64,000 nt of DNA from positions 119,838-183,837 of the forward strand of contig NZ_JOCT01000024.1 of assembly GCF_000717875.1 (NCBI RefSeq). The letters run 5' to 3'. The notes beneath the pieces were generated by a model, which had not been told where the DNA came from, did no database searches, and saw only the letters and a program-made list of their open reading frames with translations. Below, piece by piece: positions 27,399 to 35,888 of the stretch (positions are counted from its first letter, which is position 1; each line of letters starts with the position of its first letter). A program made the translations under genes and the position numbers. Source of the stretch: Streptomyces sp. NRRL S-455 (GTDB taxonomy: Bacteria > Actinomycetota > Actinomycetes > Streptomycetales > Streptomycetaceae).

Positions 27399-28403
27399 AT
27401 GACCGACACGACTGCTCCCCGCACCACCGGCGCCGTGGCCGCCGGCCTCGCCACGATCGCCGCCGACGGCACCGTCCTCGACACCTGGTTCCCCGCGCCC
27501 GAGCTGGTCACCGAGACTGCCGCGGGCGGCCCCGGCCCGTCCGGCACCGAGCGGCTCTCCGCCGAGCAGGCCGCGGAGCTGCTGGGCGGCGGTGCGACCG
27601 CGGCGATCGGCCCGGACCCCCGGCGGGGCGTCGAGGTGGTCGCGGTCCGCACGGTCATCGCCTCGCTCGACGAGAAGCCGATCGACGCGCACGACGCCTA
27701 CCTGCGGCTGCACCTGCTCTCCCACCGGCTGGTCAAGCCGCACGGTCAGAGCCTGGACGGCATCTTCGGCTTCCTCGCCAACGTCGCCTGGACCTCGCTC
27801 GGCCCGGTCGCCGTCGACGACATCGAGAAGGTGCGGCTGAACGCCCGGGCCGAGGGCCTGCACCTTCAGGTGACCTCCGTCGACAAGTTCCCGCGGATGA
27901 CGGACTACGTGACCCCGAAGGGCGTCCGGATCGCCGACGCCGACAGGGTCCGCCTCGGTGCGCACCTCGCCGAGGGCACCACCGTGATGCACGAGGGCTT
28001 CGTCAACTTCAACGCCGGCACGCTCGGCACGTCGATGGTCGAGGGCCGGATCTCGGCCGGCGTCGTGATCGGCGACGGTTCGGACATCGGCGGCGGCGCC
28101 TCCACCATGGGCACCCTGTCCGGCGGCGGCAACGTCATCATCTCCATCGGCGAGCGCTGCCTGATCGGCGCCGAGGCCGGTGTCGGTATCGCCCTCGGCG
28201 ACGAGTGCGTCGTCGAGGCAGGCCTCTACGTCACCGCCGGCACCCGCGTCACCATGCCCGACGGCCAGATCGTCAAGGCCCGTGAGCTGTCCGGCGCCTC
28301 CAACATCCTCTTCCGCCGCAACTCGGTCACCGGCACGGTCGAGGCCCGGCCGAACAACGCGGTGTGGGGCGGGCTGAACGAGATCCTGCACAGCCACAAC
28401 TGA
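27399..28403 (+). CDS. dapD: 2,3,4,5-tetrahydropyridine-2,6-dicarboxylate N-succinyltransferase
   Basis: Acylates the tetrahydrodipicolinate ring with succinyl-CoA in lysine and diaminopimelate synthesis. 334 residues, the actinobacterial DapD length. A left-handed beta-helix of hexapeptide repeats is evident ([54 protein letters not shown]). ATG follows a 120-base leader with GCCCTC. Single gene; no neighbour of the lysine pathway is present. Confidence 0.95.
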   Translation: MTDTTAPRTTGAVAAGLATIAADGTVLDTWFPAPELVTETAAGGPGPSGTERLSAEQAAELLGGGATAAIGPDPRRGVEVVAVRTVIASLDEKPIDAHDAYLRLHLLSHRLVKPHGQSLDGIFGFLANVAWTSLGPVAVDDIEKVRLNARAEGLHLQVTSVDKFPRMTDYVTPKGVRIADADRVRLGAHLAEGTTVMHEGFVNFNAGTLGTSMVEGRISAGVVIGDGSDIGGGASTMGTLSGGGNVIISIGERCLIGAEAGVGIALGDECVVEAGLYVTAGTRVTMPDGQIVKARELSGASNILFRRNSVTGTVEARPNNAVWGGLNEILHSHN

Positions 28404-28536
28404 TCCCCCGCGGCAGCACGCGCCTGACCTCGGCCACGTACGAGGTACCCGGCGTGACCTCGCGGCCCTCTCGGCAGATGAACGGGTGGACACAGTGTCC
28501 GATCAGACGCCGAACCGACGAAACGAGGACCGGGGC

Positions 28537-28767
28537 ATGAGGAACGAGCAGGGGCGGGGCGCGGCGTGCCGGCTGGCCGGGGCGGTCGTGGTGCTGGCGG
28601 TGTGCTGGCTTCCCGCGGGGAACGCGTACGCCGACGAGACCAACACGGGCTCGAAGAACGGTCACCGGTTCGGTCTGGCCAACATCGAGGTCGGCCAGAT
28701 CGACGACCCGGCGGAGGACGTGCTGGAGCACACGCTGCTGTTCGGGGACGGGTACGCCTGGAACTGA
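28537..28767 (+). CDS. Small secreted protein of unknown function
   Basis: 76 residues. An N-terminal signal peptide is clear: positively charged start, hydrophobic LAGAVVVLAVCWLPAG, and cleavage site GNAYA-DET. The mature part of about 40 residues (DETNTGSKNGHRFGLANIEVGQIDDPAEDVLEHTLLFGDGYAWN) is acidic, without cysteines. I do not recognise it; the end resembles chaplin-neighbour secreted proteins only in size. ATG 28537 follows ACGAGGACC. A strong terminator follows, so it is monocistronic. Confidence 0.75.
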   Translation: MRNEQGRGAACRLAGAVVVLAVCWLPAGNAYADETNTGSKNGHRFGLANIEVGQIDDPAEDVLEHTLLFGDGYAWN

Positions 28768-28784
28768 GCCATACACCGGCGCCT

Positions 28785-28827
28785 GGCCGGGGCCCGTACC
28801 GCACGGGGTGCGGTACGGGCCCCGGCC
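28785..28827 (+). terminator. Strong hairpin terminator
   Basis: 19-bp perfect stem GGCCGGGGCCCGTACCGCA with its complement around a 5-base loop, then TGTTCTTGTTTCT. Directly behind the small secreted protein gene. Confidence 0.88.
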
Positions 28828-28947
28828 TGTTCTTGTTTCTCGTAAGTGGTCGTAGGTGTTGCCGTCGGAGCGCGGAGGGGCTGCCGCAGGGGTAGCGGGG
28901 GGTGGGCCGGGTACTCGGGGGTTCCTACGTCGAGAGGAGGCGGAACC

Positions 28948-29367
28948 GTGACCGGGACCATGGAACAACGGGCCGTGCGCGACGAGCACCACTCCGTGGG
29001 CGAGCTCGTCTCACAGGCCGCGGAGCAGCTCTCCCGGCTCGTGCGGCAGGAAATGGCTCTTGCCAAGGAGGAGCTGGCCGAGAAGGGGCGGCGTGCGGGG
29101 CGTGGCGGTGGGCTGCTCGGTGCGGCGGGTGCGGTCGCCTACGCAGGGTTTCTCGCGATGGCCGGGGCGGGTGCGGCCGCCCTCTCCCTGGTGCTGCCTG
29201 TCTGGGCCGCGGCGCTCATCGTGATGGGTGTGCTGTTCGTGATCGCGGCCGTGCTCGCCGTGATCGGCCGGGGGCAGTTGCGCCGGGCTACGCCTCCCAC
29301 GCCTGAGGAGGCTCTCGGCAGCGTCAGGGCGGACGTGGAGGCGATCAGGGAAAGGGCGCATCGATGA
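28948..29367 (+). CDS. Phage-holin-like / DUF1469 membrane protein
   Basis: 139 residues. An amphipathic N-terminal region (SVGELVSQAAEQLSRLVRQEMALAKEELAEKGRRAG) precedes two hydrophobic helices separated by PVW (AYAGFLAMAGAGAAALSLVLPVWAAALIVMGVLFVIAAVLAV). This is the common actinobacterial 'phage holin family' superfamily III protein, thought to be an envelope protein and not a phage gene. GTG start after GAGAGGAGG. Overlaps the DUF3618 gene by ATGA; the pair is common in actinobacteria. Confidence 0.88.
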   Translation: MTGTMEQRAVRDEHHSVGELVSQAAEQLSRLVRQEMALAKEELAEKGRRAGRGGGLLGAAGAVAYAGFLAMAGAGAAALSLVLPVWAAALIVMGVLFVIAAVLAVIGRGQLRRATPPTPEEALGSVRADVEAIRERAHR

Positions 29368-29690
29368 CGGACGCGACGGGTGGGGCCAAGGGGCCCGATG
29401 AGCTGCGGCGGCAGATCGAGCGGACTCGTACCGAACTCGGGGACACCGTGGAGGAGCTGGCGGGGAAGGCGGATGTGAAGGGGCGTGCGCGGGCACGAGC
29501 GGCCGATCTTCGGGACAAGGCCGGGGCGATGACGGTGCAGTTGCGCAGCAGTGCGTCTCAGGCTGGGCAAACCGTGCAGGAGAGGGCTACGCATGCGGGG
29601 CCTCGTCCGGTGCTGATCGCGGGGGTGGCCGCGGGAGCTGCTGTGGTGGCTGTCGAGGTGTATCGGCGGCGGAACAACGGGCATTGCTGA
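29364..29690 (+). CDS. DUF3618 domain protein
   Basis: 108 residues. N-terminal DUF3618 signature LRRQIERTRTELGDTVEELAGKADVKGRA; a basic coiled region follows, then one C-terminal membrane segment (PVLIAGVAAGAAVVAVEVY) and basic tail. Probably a membrane-anchored envelope or stress protein that works with the preceding holin-like protein. No function is established that I can name. Confidence 0.85.
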   Translation: MTDATGGAKGPDELRRQIERTRTELGDTVEELAGKADVKGRARARAADLRDKAGAMTVQLRSSASQAGQTVQERATHAGPRPVLIAGVAAGAAVVAVEVYRRRNNGHC

Positions 29691-29739
29691 GCGTGGGTGC
29701 GCGTAGCGCGGTGCGCCGGGTGGTGGGTCGGGGCCGTGC

Positions 29740-29832
29740 CGGGGGGTGTCCGTCCTCGGAACGGCGCGATGGGGTCGGAGACCGATTGACGGTCCGTTGA
29801 CGCGCCAACCAGCTGCGGGCGGACACCCCCCG
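29740..29832. repeat. 93-bp element with 13-bp terminal inverted repeats
   Basis: The ends are CGGGGGGTGTCCG (29740-29752) and its exact complement CGGACACCCCCCG (29820-29832). The inside is unrelated and codes for nothing. Size and structure fit a small non-autonomous MITE-like element or a long-range hairpin. No target duplication is clear. Confidence 0.7.
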
Positions 29833-29850
29833 ACACGTCCCCTTGGGGCG

Positions 29851-29880
29851 ATGGGGGTCCCCCCTGCTCGAGCGAAGCCG
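29851..29880 (-). repeat. Dispersed CTCGAGC repeat, minus-strand copy
   Basis: ATGGGGGTCCCCCC followed by TGCTCGAGCGAAGCCG is the reverse of the repeat at 20956 and 55690. Here it lies between genes, its usual type of location. Confidence 0.8.
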
Positions 29881-29922
29881 CCCCAGCACCGACGCCGAGT
29901 TCCTCGCGAAGTCGCACCTTGA

Positions 29923-29940
29923 CCTCAAGCTTGGTCGAGG
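29923..29940. promoter_or_regulatory. MerR/SoxR-like operator with promoter
   Basis: CCTCAAGCTTGGTCGAGG, an imperfect dyad resembling MerR-family sites, lies just after TTGACC (29919-29924). MerR-type sites usually sit in a long spacer between -35 and -10. No MerR gene is in the window. Confidence 0.5.
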
Positions 29941-29989
29941 TTGAACAGTGGCGTGTGTACACAGTCGGCACACACCACTGGAGACCTCG

Positions 29990-30670
29990 ATGAGCCGTCG
30001 AACCGAGCAGCACCCCGATCTCACCGACCCCCGCATCGGTGCGCCCTTCTTCAGCACCTGGCGCGTGGGAACCCCGGAGCGTCAGCAGAGGACCGTGGAG
30101 GGGATCGGGCGGACCTGGGAGGGACGGCCGTGGCCCGTCGCGGACCTGCTGGGGTACCACGTGTACGCGGGACACGACGGGTCCACGCTGATGCACTACT
30201 CGCAGTGGAGCAGCGAGCAGGGATACGAGGGCTTCGTGAAGACGCACCGGCAGGAGCGAAACGACGAGATCGACACCGCCGTGCCGGGGATCGAGCGGGT
30301 GGGGCTCGCGCGGTACCGGCGGTATCGCAGCCGGGAGCGGGCGGTCGGGGACGAGCGGGTTCCAGAACTGATCGTCGCCGTGCGGGTCGACTTCTCGGCG
30401 GGGGAGCGACGGGAGGAGTGGGTCGATCTCGTGCTCAAGGCCTTGGGTGACGATCCGGAGGGGCACGCCGGGCTGGTCTCCGCCCACTTCCACCTGAGTA
30501 CGGACGGCGGGCACGTGCTGAACTACGCCGAGTGGGAGAGCGACCAGGCCTATGACGAGGCCTTGGCCGTGCCTGACACCGACATGTGGGAGCGGGTGCG
30601 GACGTATCCGGGTGTGAAGGGGGCGAGCGGGAGCCGCTACCGGCACGCTCTGGGGCTCGTGCCCGGGTGA
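29990..30670 (+). CDS. Tandem ABM-domain protein (antibiotic biosynthesis monooxygenase-like)
   Basis: 226 residues built from two ferredoxin-like ABM domains: about 20-120 (FFSTWRVGTPERQQRTVEGIGRTW...YHVYAGHDGSTLMHYSQWSSEQGYEGF) and about 125-226 (LIVAVRVDFSAGERREEWVDLVLKAL...AHFHLSTDGGHVLNYAEWESDQAYDEAL). The shared HY(S/A)xW...Y pattern shows internal duplication. ABM proteins include cofactor-free monooxygenases and heme-degrading enzymes. ATG 29990 has GGAGACCTCG upstream. A MerR-like operator suggests induction by a chemical stress. Confidence 0.83.
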   Translation: MSRRTEQHPDLTDPRIGAPFFSTWRVGTPERQQRTVEGIGRTWEGRPWPVADLLGYHVYAGHDGSTLMHYSQWSSEQGYEGFVKTHRQERNDEIDTAVPGIERVGLARYRRYRSRERAVGDERVPELIVAVRVDFSAGERREEWVDLVLKALGDDPEGHAGLVSAHFHLSTDGGHVLNYAEWESDQAYDEALAVPDTDMWERVRTYPGVKGASGSRYRHALGLVPG

Positions 30671-30682
30671 GGCTCGTGCGGT

Positions 30683-30715
30683 GGGGCCGGCCGGGTGGTG
30701 CGGTCGGCCGGCCCC
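30683..30715. terminator. Bidirectional hairpin terminator
   Basis: 11-bp perfect stem GGGGCCGGCCG / CGGCCGGCCCC with an 11-base loop, between the convergent ABM and nuclease genes. Confidence 0.8.
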
Positions 30716-30728
30716 GTGGGCGCGGGTG

Positions 30729-32558
30729 TTACGGGCGGAAGCGCAGGACCTGCGGGTCGTGGTCGCTGATCTGGTCGTGGAACTCCGCGTTGACGTGCAC
30801 GCTGTCGTACTCGAAGTCGCAGTCCCGGCGGATCGACGGGCTGATCAGGATCTGGTCGAGGACCTGGCTGTTGCCCTGGTAGACGTACGAGTAACGCTCG
30901 CCGCGCGGGAGCGACTTGATCGCCGACCAGAGTTCGCCGCGGCCCTCGAGGAGCCGCGTGGTGCGGGAGAACTCGAAGTCGTTGATGTCGCCCAGGGCGA
31001 TGACGTCCGCGTTCTTCTGGGTGTCGAGGATGTCCTTGACGAAGGCGTTCACCAGGGTCGCCTGCTGGTGGCGCTGGGTCTCGGAGCTGCGGGCGGGCGG
31101 CTGGTACTGGGAGGTCAGGCCCTGGTCGCCGCCCTTGGAGTTGAAGTGGTTGGCGATCACGAAGACGGTACGGCCGCGGAAGGCGAACTCGCCGGCCAGC
31201 GGCTTGCGGCTGTTCTTCCAGGCCTCGTCGGCGGGGGCGATGCGGCCGGGGCTGAGGGTGAGGTGGGCCTTGCCGCGGATCTTCGTCACGCCGGTGGCCG
31301 TCGTGGCGTCGCCGCCCGCGCGGTCGGTGAAGGAGACCCGTTCCGGGTTGAACAGGAACGCCTGGCGGATGTTGCCGCCCGGCTCGCCGCCGTCGGCGCC
31401 GTCCGCCGGGTCGATCGCACGCCAGTCGTACTTCGGGCCGCTCGCCGCGACGATCGCGTCGATCAGCTCTTCGAGGGTCTGGTCGGCGGCGACCGTGCCG
31501 TCGTTCTTCGCGCCGTTGTTGTCCTGGATCTCCTCCAGGGACACGATGTCGGGCGACTTCAGGTTGTTCACGATCGCGGAGGCGTGCGCGGCGAACGTGT
31601 CGTCGGTGGGGTCGAGGTTCTCGACGTTGTAGGTGGCGACCGCGAGTTCGGAGGAGCGCTGAGCGGTCGTCGTCTCGCGCTTCAGGCCGGCGGACTCGAG
31701 CGTGCCGAGCTCGCTCGCCACCAGGGTGTAGCCGCCGAACTGGTTGTAGTCCAGCGGGCCCGCCGTGGTGCCGGCGAGGGTGTCGCCGACGTTCGCCTTC
31801 GGGAAGTCCGCCGTCGGGCCGAGGGACTGGATCTGGAGGCGGCCGGTGTTCTGGGCGTCGTAGGAGCCGTAGACCGTGCCGCCGTTGCGGGTGCGGTTCT
31901 CGTGCGGCTTCACCGTCACCCAGAGCTCGGTGTACGGGTCGGTGGCGCCGACCACGCGGGTGTCGGTGACCCGGACGGTCATGCCCTCCAGCGACTCGTA
32001 GCGGTCCAGGGCGTACTTCGCGGGCTTGAGGGGGAGCGCGTTGATCGAGCCGTTCGCGGTGGTGTCACCGGCGGGTGCGTAGGCGGCGGGGACCGACGTC
32101 GCGGTGATGGCCGTGGCGGCGGGGAGCTGGTTGCCGCTGGACAGGACCGTGAAGGTCGGCTTGGTGATCTCCGTCAGGGACTGGTTGCCGGAGGTCGTGC
32201 CACCGGGAACGTACTCCGAGACCGTGCCGCTGACCGTGACGGAGTCACCGACGGCGACCCCCTTCGGCGTCGAGCCGGTGAAGACGAAGACGCCCTCGCT
32301 GGTCGCCGGGTCGGCGTCCGGGTTCGGGTCCTGGATCCAGAAGCCGCGGGACGAGCCGTAGGTCCGGATGCCGGTGACGATTCCGGTCACGTCGGTGACC
32401 TGCCGGCCGGCGTACGGGGACGTCCGGGTGGTGCCCTGGATGTCGTGGATGCGCACGGCGTCGGCGTGTGCGGGAGTGGTGAGGACGATCGTGGATGCCG
32501 CGGAGCACACGGCGGCGACGGTGAGCGCGGCGAGGCGCGCGGACGACTTGCTCGGCAA
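30729..32558 (-). CDS. Secreted endonuclease/exonuclease/phosphatase-family nuclease (ExeM-like)
   Basis: 609 residues. Signal peptide 1-32 ending TTPAHA-DA. An OB-fold-like YhcR/ExeM domain follows (VTDVTGIVTGIRTYGSSRGFWIQDPNPDADP), and the catalytic EEP domain covers about 300-605: VATYNVENLDP, DIVSLEEIQDNNGA (catalytic Glu), VIANHFNSKGGDQG (His), ALGDINDFEFS (Asp/Asn) and the C-terminal SDHDPQVLRF (Asp-His). It would degrade extracellular DNA or RNA and help phosphate acquisition or competition. A single GTTCACC unit (PHO-like) lies 132 bp upstream. Confidence 0.9.
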   Translation of the reverse strand: MPSKSSARLAALTVAAVCSAASTIVLTTPAHADAVRIHDIQGTTRTSPYAGRQVTDVTGIVTGIRTYGSSRGFWIQDPNPDADPATSEGVFVFTGSTPKGVAVGDSVTVSGTVSEYVPGGTTSGNQSLTEITKPTFTVLSSGNQLPAATAITATSVPAAYAPAGDTTANGSINALPLKPAKYALDRYESLEGMTVRVTDTRVVGATDPYTELWVTVKPHENRTRNGGTVYGSYDAQNTGRLQIQSLGPTADFPKANVGDTLAGTTAGPLDYNQFGGYTLVASELGTLESAGLKRETTTAQRSSELAVATYNVENLDPTDDTFAAHASAIVNNLKSPDIVSLEEIQDNNGAKNDGTVAADQTLEELIDAIVAASGPKYDWRAIDPADGADGGEPGGNIRQAFLFNPERVSFTDRAGGDATTATGVTKIRGKAHLTLSPGRIAPADEAWKNSRKPLAGEFAFRGRTVFVIANHFNSKGGDQGLTSQYQPPARSSETQRHQQATLVNAFVKDILDTQKNADVIALGDINDFEFSRTTRLLEGRGELWSAIKSLPRGERYSYVYQGNSQVLDQILISPSIRRDCDFEYDSVHVNAEFHDQISDHDPQVLRFRP

Positions 32559-32860
32559 CGGGAATCCCTCCGGGGACGTGACAGGGCGCCGGGACGAGGG
32601 TGGTGCGTGGACTGTCTGCCGCTACCTGTGGGGCGGGCGGTGTGACACGCGTAGCGGGCGGTGGACGGGGCGCGGGGTGGGGCCGGCCCGGTGAACAAGT
32701 GTCCGCCGACTTCTACGCGCGTCAATCTCCAGCCTGGTCAGGCCACTTGTCAAGGTTTCGGCCATGCACAGACGCTGACGCCGAGGTGAAGTGGGCGTCA
32801 TGGGTGTAAATCCGTCTAGGCTGAGCGACTGAGTCGTATGCGTCCTAGGAGAACCAGCCG
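32559..32860. other. Divergent intergenic region between nuclease and 475-aa gene
   Basis: 302 bases. On the minus strand TTGACA (around 32749-32754) is a candidate -35 of the nuclease promoter, but no good -10 follows. GCCTGGTCAGGC (32732-32743) is a near-palindrome. Nothing else is recognisable. Confidence 0.45.
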
Positions 32861-34288
32861 ATGTCAGACAGCTCCCCCCTGCCGCCGGTGCGGCTGCACA
32901 CCGAAGCGGAGCTGGCGCGCGACGCGCTGTCCACGCCGTTGCTTTCCCGGGCCGCCCGGCTGGCCCGCTGGGCGGGGCCGGAGACCCGGGTCGACGCCGG
33001 GGGCGGGCTCGTCGACGAGCAGCTGCCCGCGGCGGCCGAGGCCCTCGGGCTGAGCGGTGAGGACGCCGCCGCCGACGCCAGTGAGGCGTGGCGGGTGGCC
33101 GTGGACGCCGGGCTCGTCGAGATCGTCGACGAGGAGGAGGGCACCGTCGCGGCGGGCGAGGAGCTGGCGCTGCTCACCGGTGGCTCGCCGCACGACGTGC
33201 TCGCGGTGTGGCTCACGGCCCTGGAGACCGTGCTCGCCGACGCGAGCGTGCCCGACCTGGAAGGGATCGCGGGTCTCGTGGACGGTGAGGGCGAGATCGA
33301 CCTCTCCGCCCTCGACTGGGACCCGGAAGCCGAGGCGGAGTTCCTCGACGGCGTGCTCGGCAACCTGTACCTGCTGACCGCCGGCGAGGACACGCCCGGC
33401 GACGCCCCGGTGCCGTTGCCCGCGCTGGCCGCGTCGGTGATCGTGCCCAGCGACATGGGCGAGCCCACCAACGACGTCCTCGAGCAGGTGTCCGACGCGA
33501 TGATGCGGCTGGACGACCAGTTCCGGATACTGGAGCCGGTCGGACTCGTGGCCTACCAGCCCGTGGACGAGGCACTCATGGCCGACGCCGACGAGGAGCC
33601 GGCGGCGCCCGTCGACGACACCGACGTCTCCCGCTACGGCATGGTCCGGCTCACCCCGCTCGGCCTGTACGGCATGCGTGCGCGGCTGATGGAGGCCGGG
33701 TTCGAGGCGCCGGCCGTCGGGGACCTCGCGGACAAGGGGGCCGACGCGCTGCTCGACGGCACGGCGACCTATCCGCCGGGGGCCGCCCAGGCCGAGACCG
33801 AGCAGTGGCTCGAGCGCCGCGAACCGCTCGCCGCGGCACGGGAGTTGCTGGCGGCGGCGCGCGGAGCCGACACCGGTGCGCCGTTGCGGCGGCTGCGGTG
33901 TCAGCAGGCATTGTCGCTGGTCGGTGCCACGGCCGAGCCCGCTCTGCGGGAGGTGCTCGACGACGCCGAACTGGGCGGGCTCGCACGGGTGTGGCTGACC
34001 GAGCACGGCGCGGCGGACGTGCCCGCGCCGTCCGAGGCGATGGTGTACTGGCTGACCATTGACACGGTGGCCGCGCAGCTCGCCGCGGAAGGGAATTCCG
34101 AGGAGTTGCGGGCGTTGGTGGAGGGGCTGGCGCGGCAGCACGGCGGGTTCTTCGAGGCGGTGTGGCGGGTCGATCACCCCGCCACGGCTGATGTGCTGGA
34201 AGCGATGGGGCGATTGCATCCGGACAAGAAGGTCGCGAAGGAAGCGCGGAAGGCGGCCTTCAAGGCGCGTTCGCAGCAGGGGGGCTGA
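32861..34288 (+). CDS. Conserved hypothetical acidic protein, HEAT-like C-terminus
   Basis: 475 residues, strongly acidic with a basic last segment (KKVAKEARKAAFKARSQQGG). No signal peptide or membrane helix. The C-terminal part, after about residue 330, is alpha-helical with repeats like LREVLDDAELGGLARVWLTEHG and LRALVEGLARQHGGFFEAVWRVDHPATADVLEAMGRLHPDKKVAKEARKAAF, resembling HEAT-type repeats. The central part has a VRLTPLGLYGMRARLMEAGFE winged-helix-like stretch. ATG with AGGAGAACC upstream. I do not recognise the family and infer no function. Confidence 0.7.
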   Translation: MSDSSPLPPVRLHTEAELARDALSTPLLSRAARLARWAGPETRVDAGGGLVDEQLPAAAEALGLSGEDAAADASEAWRVAVDAGLVEIVDEEEGTVAAGEELALLTGGSPHDVLAVWLTALETVLADASVPDLEGIAGLVDGEGEIDLSALDWDPEAEAEFLDGVLGNLYLLTAGEDTPGDAPVPLPALAASVIVPSDMGEPTNDVLEQVSDAMMRLDDQFRILEPVGLVAYQPVDEALMADADEEPAAPVDDTDVSRYGMVRLTPLGLYGMRARLMEAGFEAPAVGDLADKGADALLDGTATYPPGAAQAETEQWLERREPLAAARELLAAARGADTGAPLRRLRCQQALSLVGATAEPALREVLDDAELGGLARVWLTEHGAADVPAPSEAMVYWLTIDTVAAQLAAEGNSEELRALVEGLARQHGGFFEAVWRVDHPATADVLEAMGRLHPDKKVAKEARKAAFKARSQQGG

Positions 34289-34299
34289 GTCCGGCCCGT

Positions 34300-34344
34300 G
34301 GGGCGCGGGTCCGTCGTGGCTGGTTGCGCAGTTCCCCGCGCCCC
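34300..34344. repeat. Dispersed GC-rich hairpin repeat
   Basis: GGGGCGCGGG (34300-34309) pairs with CCCGCGCCCC (34335-34344) across a loop containing GTCGTGGCTGGTTGCGCAG. It is the same family as 44727-44770 and 61706-61739. It probably ends transcription from the 475-residue protein gene. Confidence 0.7.
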
Positions 34345-34355
34345 TGTCGGGCGTT

Positions 34356-34377
34356 GTTCAGTCCTCGTTCATATCCG
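34356..34377 (+). promoter_or_regulatory. PHO-box-like direct repeat
   Basis: GTTCAGTCCTC and GTTCATATCCG are adjacent 11-bp units, the period and core (GTTCA) of PhoP binding boxes in Streptomyces. They lie 90 bp before the PhoX-type phosphatase start. Confidence 0.6.
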
Positions 34378-34445
34378 AGCGGGACGGTGTCGCCGCACGG
34401 GGTCCGCCACCCTCCACGGCATTCCCACCTGTCTCAGGAGACACC

Positions 34446-35888
34446 ATGTCGCTCACCCGCAGGGACTTCGCCAGAAACTCCGCGATCACCGGTGTCGCGC
34501 TGGCGGGCAGTGTCGGTGCCCTCGCCACCGCACCGAACGCCCTCGCGTCCTACGACAACGAGGGCAGCACGGGGGAGACGTCCGCGGACGCGCGGCAGGG
34601 CGTCGGCTACGGGCCGCTCGTCCCCGACCCGAAGGGCATCCTCGCCCTGCCCGCCGGGTTCGAGTACCGGATCATCACCTACAGCGGCAGGACCAAGCTG
34701 GAGTCCGGCGAGTTCACGCCCTCCAACCACGACGGCACCGCCGCCTTCGACGGGCCTCGTGGCACCACCCTGCTCGTCAACAACCACGAGCTGAAGGGCC
34801 CGCGCTCCGAGTGGAAGTACCCGGTGCCGCTCACCGAGGGCCTCGTCTACGACCCGGCGGCCTCCGGGGGCTGCACGGTCGTCGAGGTCCGCCCCGACGG
34901 ACGGGTCGCCGAGTGGGTGGGCATCGCCGGCACCTCCACCAACTGCGCCGGAGGCAGCACCCCGTGGGGCACCTGGCTCACCTGTGAGGAGAACTCCGAC
35001 CGGGCCGGCGAGAACGGCATGACCAAGGACCACGGCTATGTGTTCGAGGTCGACCCCAGCGACCGGCGAGCCAACCGCGGACCCAAGCCCTTGAAGTTCT
35101 TCGGCCGCTACGACCACGAGGCCGTCGTCATCGACCCCAAGCGCGGGCACGCCTACCTCACCGAGGACGACGACGAGCCCAACGGCCTCTTCTACCGCTG
35201 GACCCCGCCGCGCGGCTTCGAGTACGGTCCCGGGAAGTTCCGCAAGCTCGCCGACGACGCCGGTGCCCTCCAGGCGCCCAAGTGCTTCGACTCCGGCGGG
35301 AGGTATGTCGACGACCTGTCCCGCGCCACGAAGACCGGCACCGTCTACGGCGTCGACTGGGTGGACGTGCCCGACCGCGACGCCCGCACCACCCCCGTCC
35401 GCAAGCAGTTCGGCGACGGCGAGGTCACCCGCGCCCGGAAGCTCGAGGGCATGTGGTGGGGCGACGGCGGCGCGTACATCGTCTCCTCGTACGCCCGTGA
35501 GGAGAGCCCCGTCCAGCACGACGGCCAGGTCTGGTTCTACGACCCCAAGCGCCGGACGCTGACCCTGAAGGTCCTGCTCGGAGTCAACCCCGATCCCTCC
35601 AGGGACGGCGCCTTCGACGGCCCGGACAACATCACGGTCTCCCCTTACGGCGGAATCGTCCTCGCCGAGGACGGCGAGGGCGTCTCGCACCTCTTCGGCG
35701 CCACGGAGAGCGGCCGTACGTACCCCATCGCCCGCAACGACCTGAACGTCGGCACCGAAGAGGAGCCCGAGTACAGCGAGTTCGCCGGCGTCACCTTCTC
35801 GCCCGACGGCAAGACCCTGTACGCCAACATCCAGGACCCGGGCATTCTGCTCGCCATCACCGGCCCCTGGAAGCGCCAGAAGCGGTGA
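34446..35888 (+). CDS. PhoX / DUF839-family secreted phosphatase
   Basis: 480 residues. A Tat signal is at the N-terminus (SLTRRDFARNSAITGVALAGSVGALATAPNALAS, twin RR at 5-6), so it is exported folded, consistent with metal cofactors. The mature part is the PhoX/DUF839 beta-propeller: LLVNNHELKGPRSEW, TNCAGGSTPWGTWLTCEEN (the conserved metal-site segment with Cys and Glu), KFFGRYDHEAVVIDPKRGHAYLTEDDDEPNGLFYR, and DGPDNITVSPYGGIVLAEDG. ATG follows TCAGGAGACACC. A PHO-box-like repeat upstream suggests induction by phosphate starvation. Confidence 0.9.
   Translation: MSLTRRDFARNSAITGVALAGSVGALATAPNALASYDNEGSTGETSADARQGVGYGPLVPDPKGILALPAGFEYRIITYSGRTKLESGEFTPSNHDGTAAFDGPRGTTLLVNNHELKGPRSEWKYPVPLTEGLVYDPAASGGCTVVEVRPDGRVAEWVGIAGTSTNCAGGSTPWGTWLTCEENSDRAGENGMTKDHGYVFEVDPSDRRANRGPKPLKFFGRYDHEAVVIDPKRGHAYLTEDDDEPNGLFYRWTPPRGFEYGPGKFRKLADDAGALQAPKCFDSGGRYVDDLSRATKTGTVYGVDWVDVPDRDARTTPVRKQFGDGEVTRARKLEGMWWGDGGAYIVSSYAREESPVQHDGQVWFYDPKRRTLTLKVLLGVNPDPSRDGAFDGPDNITVSPYGGIVLAEDGEGVSHLFGATESGRTYPIARNDLNVGTEEEPEYSEFAGVTFSPDGKTLYANIQDPGILLAITGPWKRQKR

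Larger units (their letters stand above)
29691..29989. other. Intergenic region with a MITE-like element, a dispersed repeat and an operator
   Basis: About 300 bases without a gene. It holds a 93-bp element with 13-bp terminal inverted repeats (29740-29832), a minus-strand copy of the CTCGAGC repeat (29851-29880), and a MerR-like operator (29923-29940) ahead of the ABM gene. Confidence 0.8.

Noticed and set aside
28948..29690. Possible prophage because of a holin-like protein
   Set aside because: The holin-like and DUF3618 genes are common chromosomal actinobacterial genes; no other phage gene is present.
32690..32696. Single GTTCACC unit (minus strand) before the extracellular nuclease
   Set aside because: PHO boxes need at least two 11-bp units; the neighbouring 11-mers do not match. 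It remains only a hint of phosphate control.
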